DNA of 64,000 nucleotides from contig JAWKQM010000005.1 in the NCBI GenBank assembly GCA_041390145.1, positions 1-64,000 of the forward strand, given 5' to 3'. The notes beneath the pieces were generated by a model that was not told where the DNA came from, made no database searches, and worked only from the letters and a program-made list of their open reading frames with translations. Below, piece by piece: positions 1 through 8,446 of this stretch. Each line of letters opens with the position of its first letter. Within the stretch, counting starts at the first letter, position 1. The position numbers and the translations under genes are program-made. The stretch is from Gemmatimonadales bacterium (lineage in GTDB: Bacteria; Gemmatimonadota; Gemmatimonadetes; Gemmatimonadales; GWC2-71-9).

Positions 1-1025
1 ACTTCACCGATCCGCTCAGCCTCCCGATTCGCTACGGAGCGCAGCTCGCGACGGAGGAAATCAACGCGGCGGGCGGCGTGAACGGTCGGCTCATCGAACT
101 GGTCGAGCGCGAGGACTACGCCGACACCGACTCCGCCGTCGTGGTGGCCACCGACTTCTACAACTCGCCGGTCGTGGCCGTCATCGGGCACGGCTTTTCC
201 GGCCCGACGCTGGCCGCGGCGCCGGTGTACAACGGCGGGACCAACCCCCTTCTCGAAATTGCCCCGGCCGCTTCCGCTCCCGCGGTCACCGACGCCGGCC
301 CCTACACCTTCCGCGTCTGTCCCAGCGACCTGGCGCACGGGTCGGCGCTGGCCCACTGGGCGCGCGAGCGGCTGGGACTGCAGCGGGGGGCGGTCTTCTA
401 CACCAACAGCGAGTACGGCCGCGGGATTCGTTCGGCGTTCGAGACGGAGTTTGCCTCGCTGCAGGGCAGCGTCATCGGCGCCTATCCCTATCTCGGCGAC
501 ACGCCGGATGTGGGGCCGTACGTGGACCTCCTGACGCGCAACAAGCGGGCACAGTTCATGGTCATCGCGGGGTACGATCCCGACGCGCGCACCATCCTGA
601 CCGAGGCGCGGACGAAGGGCCTCTCCATTCCCGCGATGGGCGGCGACGGGCTGGAACAGATCGCCCTGGCCGGGCCGGTGGCAAACGGAACCTACGTCAC
701 CTCCTCGTACTTCCCGCAGACCGACACGCCCGCCAATCGACGGTTCGTCGAGGCGTACCGGGCGCGATTCCCGAGCGCCGGCGACCCCAACGGCTCGGGG
801 GCCGCGGCCTACGACGCGGTCTACATGCTGCGCCAGACGATGCTCCGGGTCGGCACCGACCGGCAGAAGCTCCGCGACGCCTTCGCGGGCATCGGCACCA
901 CCACCCCGGCCTACGAGGGCGCCATGGGCACCATCGCCTTCGACGCCAACGGCGACGTGCCGAGCCTCAAGATCTACGTCGGGGAAGTGCGCGACGGCGT
1001 GATGCAGCTGGCGGAGGGACAATGA
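1..1025 (+). CDS. Branched-chain amino acid-type ABC substrate-binding protein (5' truncated)
   Basis: The reading frame is open from base 3 of the window, so the N-terminus and signal peptide are missing and the GTG at 78 is internal. About 340 residues are visible. The opening stretch with ATEEINAAGGVNGR is the typical first-lobe motif of type I periplasmic binding proteins (Leu/Ile/Val-binding, Peripla_BP_6). It is followed by further family-like segments: an IGHGFSGPT loop, an FYTNSEYGRG segment starting the second lobe, and a C-terminal YDAVYML helix. The protein should bind a small ligand in the periplasm; the ligand cannot be read from sequence. Its stop TGA (1023-1025) overlaps the ATG of the chemoreceptor at 1022, so the two are translationally coupled. 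That suggests binding-protein-mediated sensing rather than only transport, since no ABC permease follows. Family call firm, ligand unknown. Confidence 0.85.
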   Translation, partial: FTDPLSLPIRYGAQLATEEINAAGGVNGRLIELVEREDYADTDSAVVVATDFYNSPVVAVIGHGFSGPTLAAAPVYNGGTNPLLEIAPAASAPAVTDAGPYTFRVCPSDLAHGSALAHWARERLGLQRGAVFYTNSEYGRGIRSAFETEFASLQGSVIGAYPYLGDTPDVGPYVDLLTRNKRAQFMVIAGYDPDARTILTEARTKGLSIPAMGGDGLEQIALAGPVANGTYVTSSYFPQTDTPANRRFVEAYRARFPSAGDPNGSGAAAYDAVYMLRQTMLRVGTDRQKLRDAFAGIGTTTPAYEGAMGTIAFDANGDVPSLKIYVGEVRDGVMQLAEGQ

Positions 1026-2716
1026 ACCTCCTCAAGAGCCTCCGCAGCCAGGTGAGCGTCGGCATGGTGGTGCTGGTGACGCTGGTGCTCCTGATCGCGC
1101 TCAGCTCCACGCGCGCGATCCGCCTGATCAGCCAGGCGGTCGAGGTCGAGACCGGCGCGCTCATGGCCGGGACCGAGGCGGGCAGCGGCCTCGTCGGCGC
1201 GGTGCTGAATGAAATCCGGAGCGCGGAGCAATACCTCCTGGACCCTTCGGTGGCGCTCCAGCGGGAGTTCATCGCGAGCGGCGACTCCGCCTACGCCTAC
1301 CAGCAGACCTTCCGGCAGTTGAGCGGCCTCTCCACCCAGGACCGCTACATCACGAACAAGATCGCCGACGAGCAGGCGGCCATCGAGGTTTCCTACTCGA
1401 TGGCGCATGCGCTCGCCGACCTCGGCCGGGACGCCGAGGCGCGCCGCTTTGCCGACGCCGCCCGCGCACCTGCCGACACCCTCGTGGCGGATGTGCGCGC
1501 CCTCTCCCGCTCCCAGAGCGCGCGGGCGCTCATCCGGATCCAGGCGCTGCAGCAGGACGCCGGCAGCCGGGAGCGCAACGTCTGGGCGCTCTTCGGACTG
1601 GCGCTCATCCTCGGCGTGGCGACCACGATCTACACGGTGCGGACCGTCGACCGCCCGCTGCGCCGGCTGGTCGGCGCGGCCGAACGGTTTGGTGGCGGCG
1701 ACCTCCGCCCGGTCACCCTCGGCGAAATGCCAACCGAACTGGGACGGCTGGCCGGCGCCATGGACGAGATGGCGGCCCGCCTCCGCGAGGTGGTCGGCAT
1801 CGTCGTCAAGGAATCCAACCAGATTTCGGGGAGTGCCAGCGACTTCTCCGCGATGAGCGAGGAACTCGCCGCCAGCAGCGGCGAGATCTCGACCGCGATG
1901 GTGAAGATGTCGCACAGCGCCGAGACCCAGGTGCACGGCATGCGCGACGCCGATGAACTGCTGGGCCGGTTGCGCGCCACCGCCGCCGAGGCCGACGAGG
2001 CCTCGAGCCGGGTTGTCACGCTGGGCGACACGATCCGGGACCTCGCCGTGCGGCACCGGACCGACGTGGCCGCCGCGGGCCAGACCCTGCTCGATGTGCG
2101 CGAGGTGGTCCAGACCTCGGCGCAACAGGTGCAGGAACTGGCCCGGAAGTCGGAGTCGATCACGGAGTTCATCGACCTGATCAAGCAGATCTCTTCGCAG
2201 ACCAACCTGCTGGCGCTCAACGCCGCCATCGAGGCGGCGCGGGCCGGCGAGCATGGGCGCGGATTCGCCGTCGTCGCCGAAGAGGTCCGGCACCTGGCGG
2301 ACTCGAGTGCGCGCGCCGCGGAGGACGTCACCAAGACGGTGCAGTTCATCCGCAACCAGGTGCGCGAGGTGTCCGGCACCATGCAGATCGGCACCGGCAA
2401 GGTACGAGGCATCGAAGGCGTCGCGGGCGCCGCCGCCCGCGCCCTCGACGACATCGGCGCCGCCGTGCAGGAAGTGCGCACCGCGGCCGCCGTCGTCTCC
2501 GCGCAGGCCGCGCTCAACCGGACCATCGTCGACCAGCTGGGCGGGAAGACCGCGGAGGTGGCGGCGTCCGCCACGGAGCACGCCTCCGCCAGCCAGGAAG
2601 TGACCGCGGCGGCCGAGGAGCAAAGCGCGTCGACCGAGGAAATGGCCGCTGCCGCCGGCGACCTGCTGCAGGGCGCCACGCGCCTGACCGACGCCATGAG
2701 CGCCTTCCGCACCTGA
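1022..2716 (+). CDS. Methyl-accepting chemotaxis protein
   Basis: 564 residues. A TM helix lies at about 16-38, followed by a roughly 150-residue helical periplasmic sensor of four-helix-bundle type. A second TM helix sits at about 185-205 (the LFGLALILGVATTIY segment). A HAMP linker follows (about 205-260), then a long coiled-coil signalling domain. The conserved hairpin tip is visible around residues 390-420 (QTNLLALNAAIEAARAGE, GRGFAVVAEEVRHLA), which is the CheA/CheW contact region. Flanking Ala/Glu/Ser-rich stretches are probable methylation helices. Starts with ATG overlapping the stop of the binding protein, which suggests the two form one sensory unit. No CheA, CheW or CheR gene is in the window. 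It ends just before a strong hairpin terminator at 2738. Confidence 0.93.
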   Translation: MNLLKSLRSQVSVGMVVLVTLVLLIALSSTRAIRLISQAVEVETGALMAGTEAGSGLVGAVLNEIRSAEQYLLDPSVALQREFIASGDSAYAYQQTFRQLSGLSTQDRYITNKIADEQAAIEVSYSMAHALADLGRDAEARRFADAARAPADTLVADVRALSRSQSARALIRIQALQQDAGSRERNVWALFGLALILGVATTIYTVRTVDRPLRRLVGAAERFGGGDLRPVTLGEMPTELGRLAGAMDEMAARLREVVGIVVKESNQISGSASDFSAMSEELAASSGEISTAMVKMSHSAETQVHGMRDADELLGRLRATAAEADEASSRVVTLGDTIRDLAVRHRTDVAAAGQTLLDVREVVQTSAQQVQELARKSESITEFIDLIKQISSQTNLLALNAAIEAARAGEHGRGFAVVAEEVRHLADSSARAAEDVTKTVQFIRNQVREVSGTMQIGTGKVRGIEGVAGAAARALDDIGAAVQEVRTAAAVVSAQAALNRTIVDQLGGKTAEVAASATEHASASQEVTAAAEEQSASTEEMAAAAGDLLQGATRLTDAMSAFRT

Positions 2717-2737
2717 TCGGCTCATCCCCGCATGCCA

Positions 2738-2769
2738 AAGCGCCCCCCGGCCTGTGCCGGGGGGCGCTT
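2738..2769. terminator. Bidirectional hairpin terminator
   Basis: A perfect 14-bp GC-rich stem (AAGCGCCCCCCGGC paired with GCCGGGGGGCGCTT) with a 4-nt loop lies between two convergent genes. The A and T ends of the stem give a short U-run in either direction, so it can stop both the chemoreceptor transcript and the opposing gene. Confidence 0.8.
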
Positions 2770-2787
2770 GCACGTGGACAGGCGCGA

Positions 2788-3210
2788 CTAGTGCTTCTTT
2801 CTGGGGGGCGCCTTCTTGACCGGCGCCTTCTTGACCGGTGCCTTCTTGGTCGCCTTCGGCTTCGCCTTGGCCTTCGGCTTGGCCTTGGTGCTCGCCCCCT
2901 TCGACTTGGCGGGCTTGGGACGGGCCGCGATGCGGTCGAGCTTCTTCTGATGCGCCGCCTGCAGATCGGTCATGAGCCGTTCGCCTTCGTCCTCGGCCAG
3001 GAGGCCGCGACGGGTCGCGTACTTGACCAGCTCATCGGCATCCGCAATATCAAATTCGGAGAGCCGTGCCGCCGCGCGAATGACGTTCACCAGGGCATCT
3101 GCGACCGGGCTGCGGAGCACCGTGGCGATGCCGGGCAGGCTCTCGAGCAATGTTGAAATTTGTGCGCCGCCAAGTTCAGACACCACAGGGACTCCTTCGG
3201 ACCGGGACAT
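2788..3210 (-). CDS. Small protein with histone H1-like Lys/Ala/Pro tail
   Basis: 140 residues. The first ~90 residues look like a compact helical domain (LLESLPGIATVLRSPVADALVNVIRAA, cut into short pieces by acidic turns). From about residue 95 the sequence becomes a low-complexity basic tail of K, A and P, with repeated APVKK units and an end of PPRKKH. Such tails occur in bacterial histone H1-like proteins and bind nucleic acid non-specifically, so a nucleoid or RNA-binding role is inferred. I do not recognise the N-terminal domain. An ATG start at 3210 is used; no better start is visible. It is convergent with the chemoreceptor and shares the terminator at 2738. The repeated lysine codons make the 3' end internally repetitive at the DNA level. 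Confidence 0.75.
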   Translation of the reverse strand: MSRSEGVPVVSELGGAQISTLLESLPGIATVLRSPVADALVNVIRAAARLSEFDIADADELVKYATRRGLLAEDEGERLMTDLQAAHQKKLDRIAARPKPAKSKGASTKAKPKAKAKPKATKKAPVKKAPVKKAPPRKKH

Positions 3211-3490
3211 TCAGTGTGCTTCAGATGGCGTAACGCTATGTCGCGTTAAGCCTTGCCGGCGCCAACGTACCACAGGCGCCGGGTCCAGTCAAGCCGAGGG
3301 GTGGGATTGGGGCGGGAAGCTGGGCGATGCGCCCATAGGTAGCACCAGTGTCACGACATTTACGCGACACACGAAGCCGGTATCGATGGCAGCCGGCGGG
3401 AGGGCGGGCTCCACCACTTTGCGCGCTCCGAAAGCGAACCGTAGATTGGGAGGACTGGGGGAACAACGACACCCCCGGGAAGGGTCGCCC

Positions 3491-3760
3491 ATGGGTCGCA
3501 GGGGCATCAAGGAGTTCCGCGCGCCGGAAGCGCTCGCCCTGGTCGCAGCAGACCGTGACGGGAAGCCCTTGGTCTGCCCCTCCTGCGGCACCGAGACCAT
3601 CACGCGGGTTCCGAAGCGCCCTTCCGCCAGTGCCCCGCCCGAACTCGGCCGGATTGACCTCCAGTGCACCAAGTGCGGCCGGAGCGCCGCCTACCTCCCC
3701 CGGGCCCCCGATCCATCCCGATCGCCTGAGTCTCCCTATCATCCCCCCGGCGAGAGCTAG
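3491..3760 (+). CDS. Small zinc-ribbon protein
   Basis: 89 residues. Start chosen at ATG 3491, since upstream codons in this frame have no protein character. Two CxxC knuckles (CPSCG at about 28-32, CTKCG at about 58-62) are spaced as in a rubredoxin-like or treble-clef zinc ribbon and should bind one Zn ion. The rest is polar with a Pro/Ser-rich tail. No catalytic domain is present, so a nucleic-acid or protein-contact role is likely, but the function is unknown. Its stop codon touches the stop of the opposing small membrane-protein gene (3757), so the two genes are exactly tail to tail. Confidence 0.65.
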   Translation: MGRRGIKEFRAPEALALVAADRDGKPLVCPSCGTETITRVPKRPSASAPPELGRIDLQCTKCGRSAAYLPRAPDPSRSPESPYHPPGES

Positions 3761-3966
3761 GGAGCGACGACCTCGCGGTAGACAAGATAGGGGAGGAGGA
3801 TGTACAGGATCAGGTCGCGCACGAGATAGAAGAGGATGAAGGCCGCGATGGCGCGCCAGCCGAGGCCGCGCACCTCCGCCCAACTCCTCGGAAAGCGCCA
3901 CCACCGCCGGAACCGCCCCGCAGGGCGTCCCGCCTCTACCTCGGGCGGCTGAAGATCCGTCCCCAT
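3757..3966 (-). CDS. Small single-TM membrane protein, overlaps lepB 3' end
   Basis: 69 residues. The ATG at 3966 lies inside the last codons of lepB in another frame (31-bp overlap). The N-terminal half is basic and Trp/Arg-rich (RWWRFPRSW). The C-terminal half is one strong hydrophobic segment (AIAAFILFYLVRDLILYILL), ending about ten residues before the C-terminus. The overlap suggests translational coupling to signal peptidase, possibly as an accessory membrane peptide, but that is inference and no family is recognised. Confidence 0.55.
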   Translation of the reverse strand: MGTDLQPPEVEAGRPAGRFRRWWRFPRSWAEVRGLGWRAIAAFILFYLVRDLILYILLPYLVYREVVAP

Positions 3967-4658
3967 CGAATCGCGGTCAGGAAAGGAAGCGGCTTCCAGC
4001 TCTTGGCGTCGTAGCTGTAGTAGATGAACATCGGCCGTCCGCGCACGTTCTTCCGAGGCAGGAAGCCCCACATCCGGCTGTCGTGCGAATTGTCCCGGCT
4101 GTCGCCCATCATGAAGAACGAGTCCGGCGGCACGACGATGGGTCCCCAGTCCTGCAGGTCGGGGTTGTAGGTGGCGGTGTCGCGCCCGACGAGGTACTTC
4201 ACCTGCCACTGCCGCATGATGAACCGCTGCTCCGGTCCCGCCAGCGGCAACGGGGTCTCGTGCACGACATACGGCTCGTCAAGCCGGACCCCGTTGCGGA
4301 TCAGCTGTCCCCCCTCCATCGCCAGCGTGTCGCCCCCCATCCCCACCATCCGCTTGACGATTTCCATGTCGGACTCGACGCCGTCGAACACCAGGATGTC
4401 GTTGCGCTGCGGTTCCCGGAAGGCGGGGAGCCGCTTGTGGACCAGCGGGATCTCGGCGCCGTAGAGCGCCTTGTTGACGAAGAGGAAATCACCGATCAAC
4501 AGGGTGTTTTCCATGCTGCCGGAGGGAATGCGGAAGGCCTGCACCAGGAACGTCCGCAGCACCAGCCAGACCACCAGCGCCACGGCGATGGACTTGGCCC
4601 ACTCCCACAGCCAGACGAGAAACGCAGGTTTTGCGGGCGTGGGCTTGGACTGGGCCAT
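3936..4658 (-). CDS. lepB: Signal peptidase I
   Basis: 240 residues from ATG 4658; an ATG 26 codons upstream would only add a Pro-rich unlikely extension. One N-terminal TM anchor lies at about 22-38. It is followed by the box B motif IPSGSMENTL with nucleophile Ser48, box D VKRMVGMGGD with general-base Lys102, and box E GDSRDNSHDSR. This is the Ser/Lys dyad protease that cleaves signal peptides on the outer face of the inner membrane. The length fits the short Gram-negative type with a single anchor. A small membrane-protein gene overlaps its 3' end. Confidence 0.95.
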   Translation of the reverse strand: MAQSKPTPAKPAFLVWLWEWAKSIAVALVVWLVLRTFLVQAFRIPSGSMENTLLIGDFLFVNKALYGAEIPLVHKRLPAFREPQRNDILVFDGVESDMEIVKRMVGMGGDTLAMEGGQLIRNGVRLDEPYVVHETPLPLAGPEQRFIMRQWQVKYLVGRDTATYNPDLQDWGPIVVPPDSFFMMGDSRDNSHDSRMWGFLPRKNVRGRPMFIYYSYDAKSWKPLPFLTAIRWGRIFSRPR

Positions 4659-4805
4659 GGGGATCGTCGGGTCCGAGTGAAAGGAAGGGGGCGGTAACCT
4701 AACCCCGGCGGGGGACGTGGTGAAGGGCTGACGCATCGCGGGGCACCGGCGCTCCCTACGCGCACCGATGCCCCATGGTTTCTTCGTCCGGGCAATGCCG
4801 CCGGA

Positions 4806-5897
4806 CTATTTCACCCAGTCAGCGATGAACACGTTGGTCTCGCCCCGGGTCTTCGCGTTCCGGTTGGAGGCCCAGACCAGCTTCTTGCCGTCGGGGCTGA
4901 AAATCGGGAAGCCGTCGAAATCAGGGTCGAAGGTGACTTGCTGCAGCCCGGTCCCGTCGACGTTGATGAGGAAGAGGTCGAAATTCCGGCCCTTCGGGTC
5001 GAGATGGTTCGAGGTGAAGATGATCTGCTTGCCGTCGTGCGAGAAGAAGGGGGCAAAGTTGGCGCCGCCGATCTTCGTGACCTGCCGGGGGTTGCTCCCG
5101 TCGGCGTTGGCCACCCAGATCTCGAGGGCCGCCGGCCGCACCAGGCGCTGCTTGAGCAGGCTCAGGTAGTCGGCGGTGTCGGCCGCCGTGACCGGATACG
5201 ACGCGCGCCAGACGATCTGCTTCCCGTCCGGGGAGTAGAACGCCCCGCCGTCGTACCCGATCCGCGAGGTCAGGCGCTGGACGTTGGACCCGTCGATGTT
5301 CATGCTGTACAGGTCGATGTCGCCGTCGCGGGTGCTGGTGAAGATGATGTGCTTCCCGTCGGGCGAGACGGTGGCCTCGGCATTGTAGGCCTTGTCGTCG
5401 GTGAGCTTGGTGAGGTCGGTGCCGTCGCTCAGGGCCGAGTAGATCTCGAAATGACCGAGCGGCCAGACGTACCCCTTCGACATGTCGGGCCGGGCCGGGC
5501 AGGCCGCATCGTGTTCAAAGGTGCTGCTGTAGAGGATGCGCTTGTCGTTGTCGTAGAAGTAGCCGCAGGTCGTCCGCCCGAGGCCGTTCGACACCCGGTG
5601 CATCCCGGTGCCGTCGATGTTCATGATGTATTCCTGGTCGCACCCGCTGGCCAGGTCTTCCTGCCGCTGAAAAATCAACTGCCGCCCGGACTTCGAGAAG
5701 TACGCCTCCGCGTTATTGCCGCCGTGCGTCAACTGCTGGATGTTGCGGAGATGGGTCTCTCCCGGCAGGGCCTGCACCGGCATGGCCGGCGTGGCCACGA
5801 CCTTGACGGTCGGACTGCAGGAGAGCAACGGCGCCGCGGCGAGCACGACCAGCAACGATGGGGTACGAATGGGAATCTCCAGGTTTTTTGGGCACAC
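4806..5897 (-). CDS. TolB-like beta-propeller lipoprotein
   Basis: 363 residues. The N-terminal signal peptide ends in a lipobox (LLSC, Cys27), predicting a lipoprotein. The rest consists of repeated PD40/WD40-like blades with the SPDGK signature (AEATVSPDGKHIIFTSTRDG, AFYSPDGKQIVW, FFSHDGKQIIFTSN, FPIFSPDGKKLVWASN). This is as in the TolB propeller, but without the TolB N-terminal domain or Pal/Tol genes nearby. A role as a periplasmic or surface-exposed binding scaffold is likely; the partner is unknown. It stands alone on the minus strand between bcp and lepB. Confidence 0.85.
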   Translation of the reverse strand: MCPKNLEIPIRTPSLLVVLAAAPLLSCSPTVKVVATPAMPVQALPGETHLRNIQQLTHGGNNAEAYFSKSGRQLIFQRQEDLASGCDQEYIMNIDGTGMHRVSNGLGRTTCGYFYDNDKRILYSSTFEHDAACPARPDMSKGYVWPLGHFEIYSALSDGTDLTKLTDDKAYNAEATVSPDGKHIIFTSTRDGDIDLYSMNIDGSNVQRLTSRIGYDGGAFYSPDGKQIVWRASYPVTAADTADYLSLLKQRLVRPAALEIWVANADGSNPRQVTKIGGANFAPFFSHDGKQIIFTSNHLDPKGRNFDLFLINVDGTGLQQVTFDPDFDGFPIFSPDGKKLVWASNRNAKTRGETNVFIADWVK

Positions 5898-5953
5898 CAG
5901 AGTACGAACGCAACGGGGAACGGGGCAATCCGTAGGACTACGGACGGCCGCCG

Positions 5954-6430
5954 CTACTCCGCGAGCGCCGCCAGCACCTCGGCGGCGTGGCCGCGCGGTT
6001 TCACTTTCGGAAAGACATGCGTGATCTTGCCCCGCGCGTCTATGAGAAACGTCTTGCGGAGCACGCCAAAATACTTCCGTCCGTACATGCTCTTTTCACC
6101 CCAGGCTCCATATGCCTCGGCGACCGCGTGGTCCTCGTCGACCAGGAGCGTGAATGGAAGCTCATACTTCTTTTTGAATTTCTGGTGACTTGCCACGCCG
6201 TCCGGTGACACCCCGAGCACCACCGCCCCGGCCGCCTGGACCGCGCGCCAGCTGTCCCGGAACTCGCACGCCTCGGTCGTACACCCGGAGGTGTCATCCT
6301 TCGGATAGAAGTAGAGCACGACCGGACGTCCCTTGAAGTCCTTGAGCGCCACCACCGCTCCGCTGTCGGAGACGGCCTTGAAGGCGGGCGCCTTGGCACC
6401 CGGCGCGAGTTCAGACGACGACTTGGCCAT
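5954..6430 (-). CDS. bcp: Thioredoxin-dependent thiol peroxidase (BCP-type peroxiredoxin)
   Basis: 158 residues, normal for the family. It reduces H2O2 and organic hydroperoxides using thioredoxin. The active-site segment YPKDDTSGCTTEAC holds the peroxidatic Cys50 and, five residues on, Cys55 as resolving cysteine, the atypical 2-Cys BCP pattern. Downstream are the conserved GVSPD and FTLLVDED segments and a C-terminal FLIDARGKI strand. No signal peptide, so cytoplasmic. Monocistronic by context, with short gaps on both sides. Confidence 0.95.
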   Translation of the reverse strand: MAKSSSELAPGAKAPAFKAVSDSGAVVALKDFKGRPVVLYFYPKDDTSGCTTEACEFRDSWRAVQAAGAVVLGVSPDGVASHQKFKKKYELPFTLLVDEDHAVAEAYGAWGEKSMYGRKYFGVLRKTFLIDARGKITHVFPKVKPRGHAAEVLAALAE

Positions 6431-6490
6431 CAGGAGTTCCTGGATGTTCGGGCGGTGCCCGCAAAATGGGTTGTCGGCATGGACAGGAGA

Positions 6491-8446
6491 TTACATCCCC
6501 GGGGCGGCATCTGCCAGCACGCGAATGCGGGTGTCAACGACATCGCCGACCCCGTCCTCGATGGTGAACGTGGTCTCGGGGATCAGGCGGCGCTGGCCGC
6601 GTGCGGGCAGTTCCCGATCGGGCACATCGGCGCCCTGCCACACCGGGACGGCGGCGGCCACGGCGAAGGGATCGTCGCCGTGGGCCAGCACCAGCGCACG
6701 CGCGGCGGCAGGCGTGCCCAGTGCCGCAGCGAGGGCCCGCATCATCCGCAATCCAACCACGTGCGGATCGGCGGGGTTGAACGATTCGAGCACGGCGAGC
6801 TTCTGCGCCTCGCCGACGCCGAGCATCGGCAGCTCTGCCACCAACGGCGACAGCATCCGCTCCGACTCCCACTCGGACAGGCCCTCGGCGAGGAAGAGGT
6901 CCGAGGAGGCGTACTGGAGACCGACACCGTCGGGCCGAAGCGTTCCCCCGGCCACCAGGAGGAGCCGATGGCGCTCCATCAGCAGATGCTGCCACTCGTG
7001 CAACGCAGTCGCCACCGCAAACAGCGGGGGACTGCCGGGGTCCTCGAGGATTTCGTCGCTCGATTCGAGGAATCCAGAGGGAGTTCCGGCCGCTTCATTG
7101 CGCACGCTCGTCACGAGCCAGGGTCCGTCGGCCTCAAGGGTCGTGTGGATCCCGATCTCGAGGCGCAGCCGGCGGAGGACGTCCAGCACCTCGGCCGCCC
7201 CCCGGCGGTCGGCCCATTCCCTGCCGGTCCAATTCTGCGGAACCACGATGCGTTCCACCACCTCAGCCGGAATGCCGATGCGCGGCATCGCCTCGGGGAT
7301 GCCGAAGTATCGGGCCCGGATCGTCGGCACCGGAAGGTCCGGCGCGGCCCACGCGGTCCGCATCAGTTCGGCGAGCGAGGTGCGCCCCTCGGCACCCCGG
7401 ACCCACGGGGCGGCAAGCAGGAATGTGACCGCCTGGCTTTGCCAGGAAGCGGCCTCCCGGTAACCGCTGAGCAGCGCATCGGCCATTTGGCCCGAGGCTC
7501 CGCCCGTGCGGAGGAGCCGCTCCTGTGCGGCCTCGAAGGCGGTACTGTCGGTTTCCCGGAGGACGGCGAGTCGGTAGAGGGCCACCTGGAGCTCCGCCGC
7601 GCCGGGCGGGAGTGCCGCCGGAAGCAATCCGGCCGCGGCCAGGGCGGGGCGGGCGTCCTCCCAGGAGATCCGCTGGAAGCGCCGGTGCGCCCAACCCAGT
7701 GCGGCGGCATGCAGGTCCACGAGCCAGTCGCCCCTCGGGCGGAAGATCGCGTCGAACCGGGGCTGTTCGGCCGTCGGGAGCCCGGCGCGGACCGCCATCA
7801 GCGCCTCGGTCATGGCGGCGACGAATTCGGCCCGGCGCACCAGGCCAAGGGAGGGAAGAAATCCGTACTCCCCGAGAGAATCGGGAGGGATCGGCGTGAG
7901 GCCAGCCGCCGTCGCGAGCGCGGCCGCCCGGTCGACAGCGGCAGGCTGCGACATGGCGGCGGCCCACCAGGCGCCGGGGAGACGCACCTCCGTCGCGTTC
8001 CGGCCGAGGGTCAACTGCGCCGCCCGAAACCGCGGGAGGGCGGCGTAGAACTCCGCTCCCGCCGGGAGCCGCTGCGCGGTCCATCCGAGGACGCGGGCCA
8101 GGTCCAGCCTTGCCTCCCCCGACAGCCCGGTACCGTTTCGTCGGCCGGTAAACCGCATCACTCCCGGGGCGTCGACGACGAACTCCAACGTCCCGTCGGA
8201 ACGGATCGTTCCCTCCCGGATGGCCACGGGGGGATCGTCGCTCGGCTCGAGCACCAGGCTCCCGGTCAGCGAGTTCCCACGCTGCTCGAGGCGGAGATCG
8301 CCACGCAGAATCGTGTTTCCGCTCGAGAGCCGCATGTGCCAGCGGCCGGTGACCGCCCCCTGGGCCGAGGCGATCCCGGCCGCGAAGCCGAGGAGCAGAA
8401 CGAGCGCCGCAACGCTCCGGCGGAGCCGCCGACGGGTGCGGCTCAG
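6491..8446 (-). CDS. Secreted HEWQH-motif protein, putative zinc metallopeptidase
   Basis: The first ATG in frame is at 8335, but the frame continues upstream with an excellent signal peptide: Arg-rich n-region, LVLLLGFAAG core and an ASAQG cleavage site. The only plausible initiation codon there is CTG at 8446, overlapping the TGA of the adaptor gene, giving 651 residues. The N-terminal part resembles a beta-rich domain (about 40-120), followed by a mostly helical middle. Near residue 495 is TALHEWQHLL, an HExxH zinc motif, and about 40 residues later AEGLSEWESERM could supply the third ligand, as in gluzincins. I do not recognise a named family. It is the last gene of the RND-efflux operon (order pump, channel, adaptor, this gene). 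Peptidase activity is inferred from the motif only, and the CTG start is tentative. Confidence 0.7.
   Translation of the reverse strand: MSRTRRRLRRSVAALVLLLGFAAGIASAQGAVTGRWHMRLSSGNTILRGDLRLEQRGNSLTGSLVLEPSDDPPVAIREGTIRSDGTLEFVVDAPGVMRFTGRRNGTGLSGEARLDLARVLGWTAQRLPAGAEFYAALPRFRAAQLTLGRNATEVRLPGAWWAAAMSQPAAVDRAAALATAAGLTPIPPDSLGEYGFLPSLGLVRRAEFVAAMTEALMAVRAGLPTAEQPRFDAIFRPRGDWLVDLHAAALGWAHRRFQRISWEDARPALAAAGLLPAALPPGAAELQVALYRLAVLRETDSTAFEAAQERLLRTGGASGQMADALLSGYREAASWQSQAVTFLLAAPWVRGAEGRTSLAELMRTAWAAPDLPVPTIRARYFGIPEAMPRIGIPAEVVERIVVPQNWTGREWADRRGAAEVLDVLRRLRLEIGIHTTLEADGPWLVTSVRNEAAGTPSGFLESSDEILEDPGSPPLFAVATALHEWQHLLMERHRLLLVAGGTLRPDGVGLQYASSDLFLAEGLSEWESERMLSPLVAELPMLGVGEAQKLAVLESFNPADPHVVGLRMMRALAAALGTPAAARALVLAHGDDPFAVAAAVPVWQGADVPDRELPARGQRRLIPETTFTIEDGVGDVVDTRIRVLADAAPGM

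Noticed and set aside
78..80. GTG at 78 as the start of the binding-protein gene
   Set aside because: The same frame is open to base 3 and encodes a conserved motif (ATEEINAAGG) before it, so the gene is simply truncated by the window edge.
974..2773. Long minus-strand open frame opposite the chemoreceptor
   Set aside because: Arg/Gly/His-rich shadow; the chemoreceptor on the plus strand has diagnostic motifs throughout.
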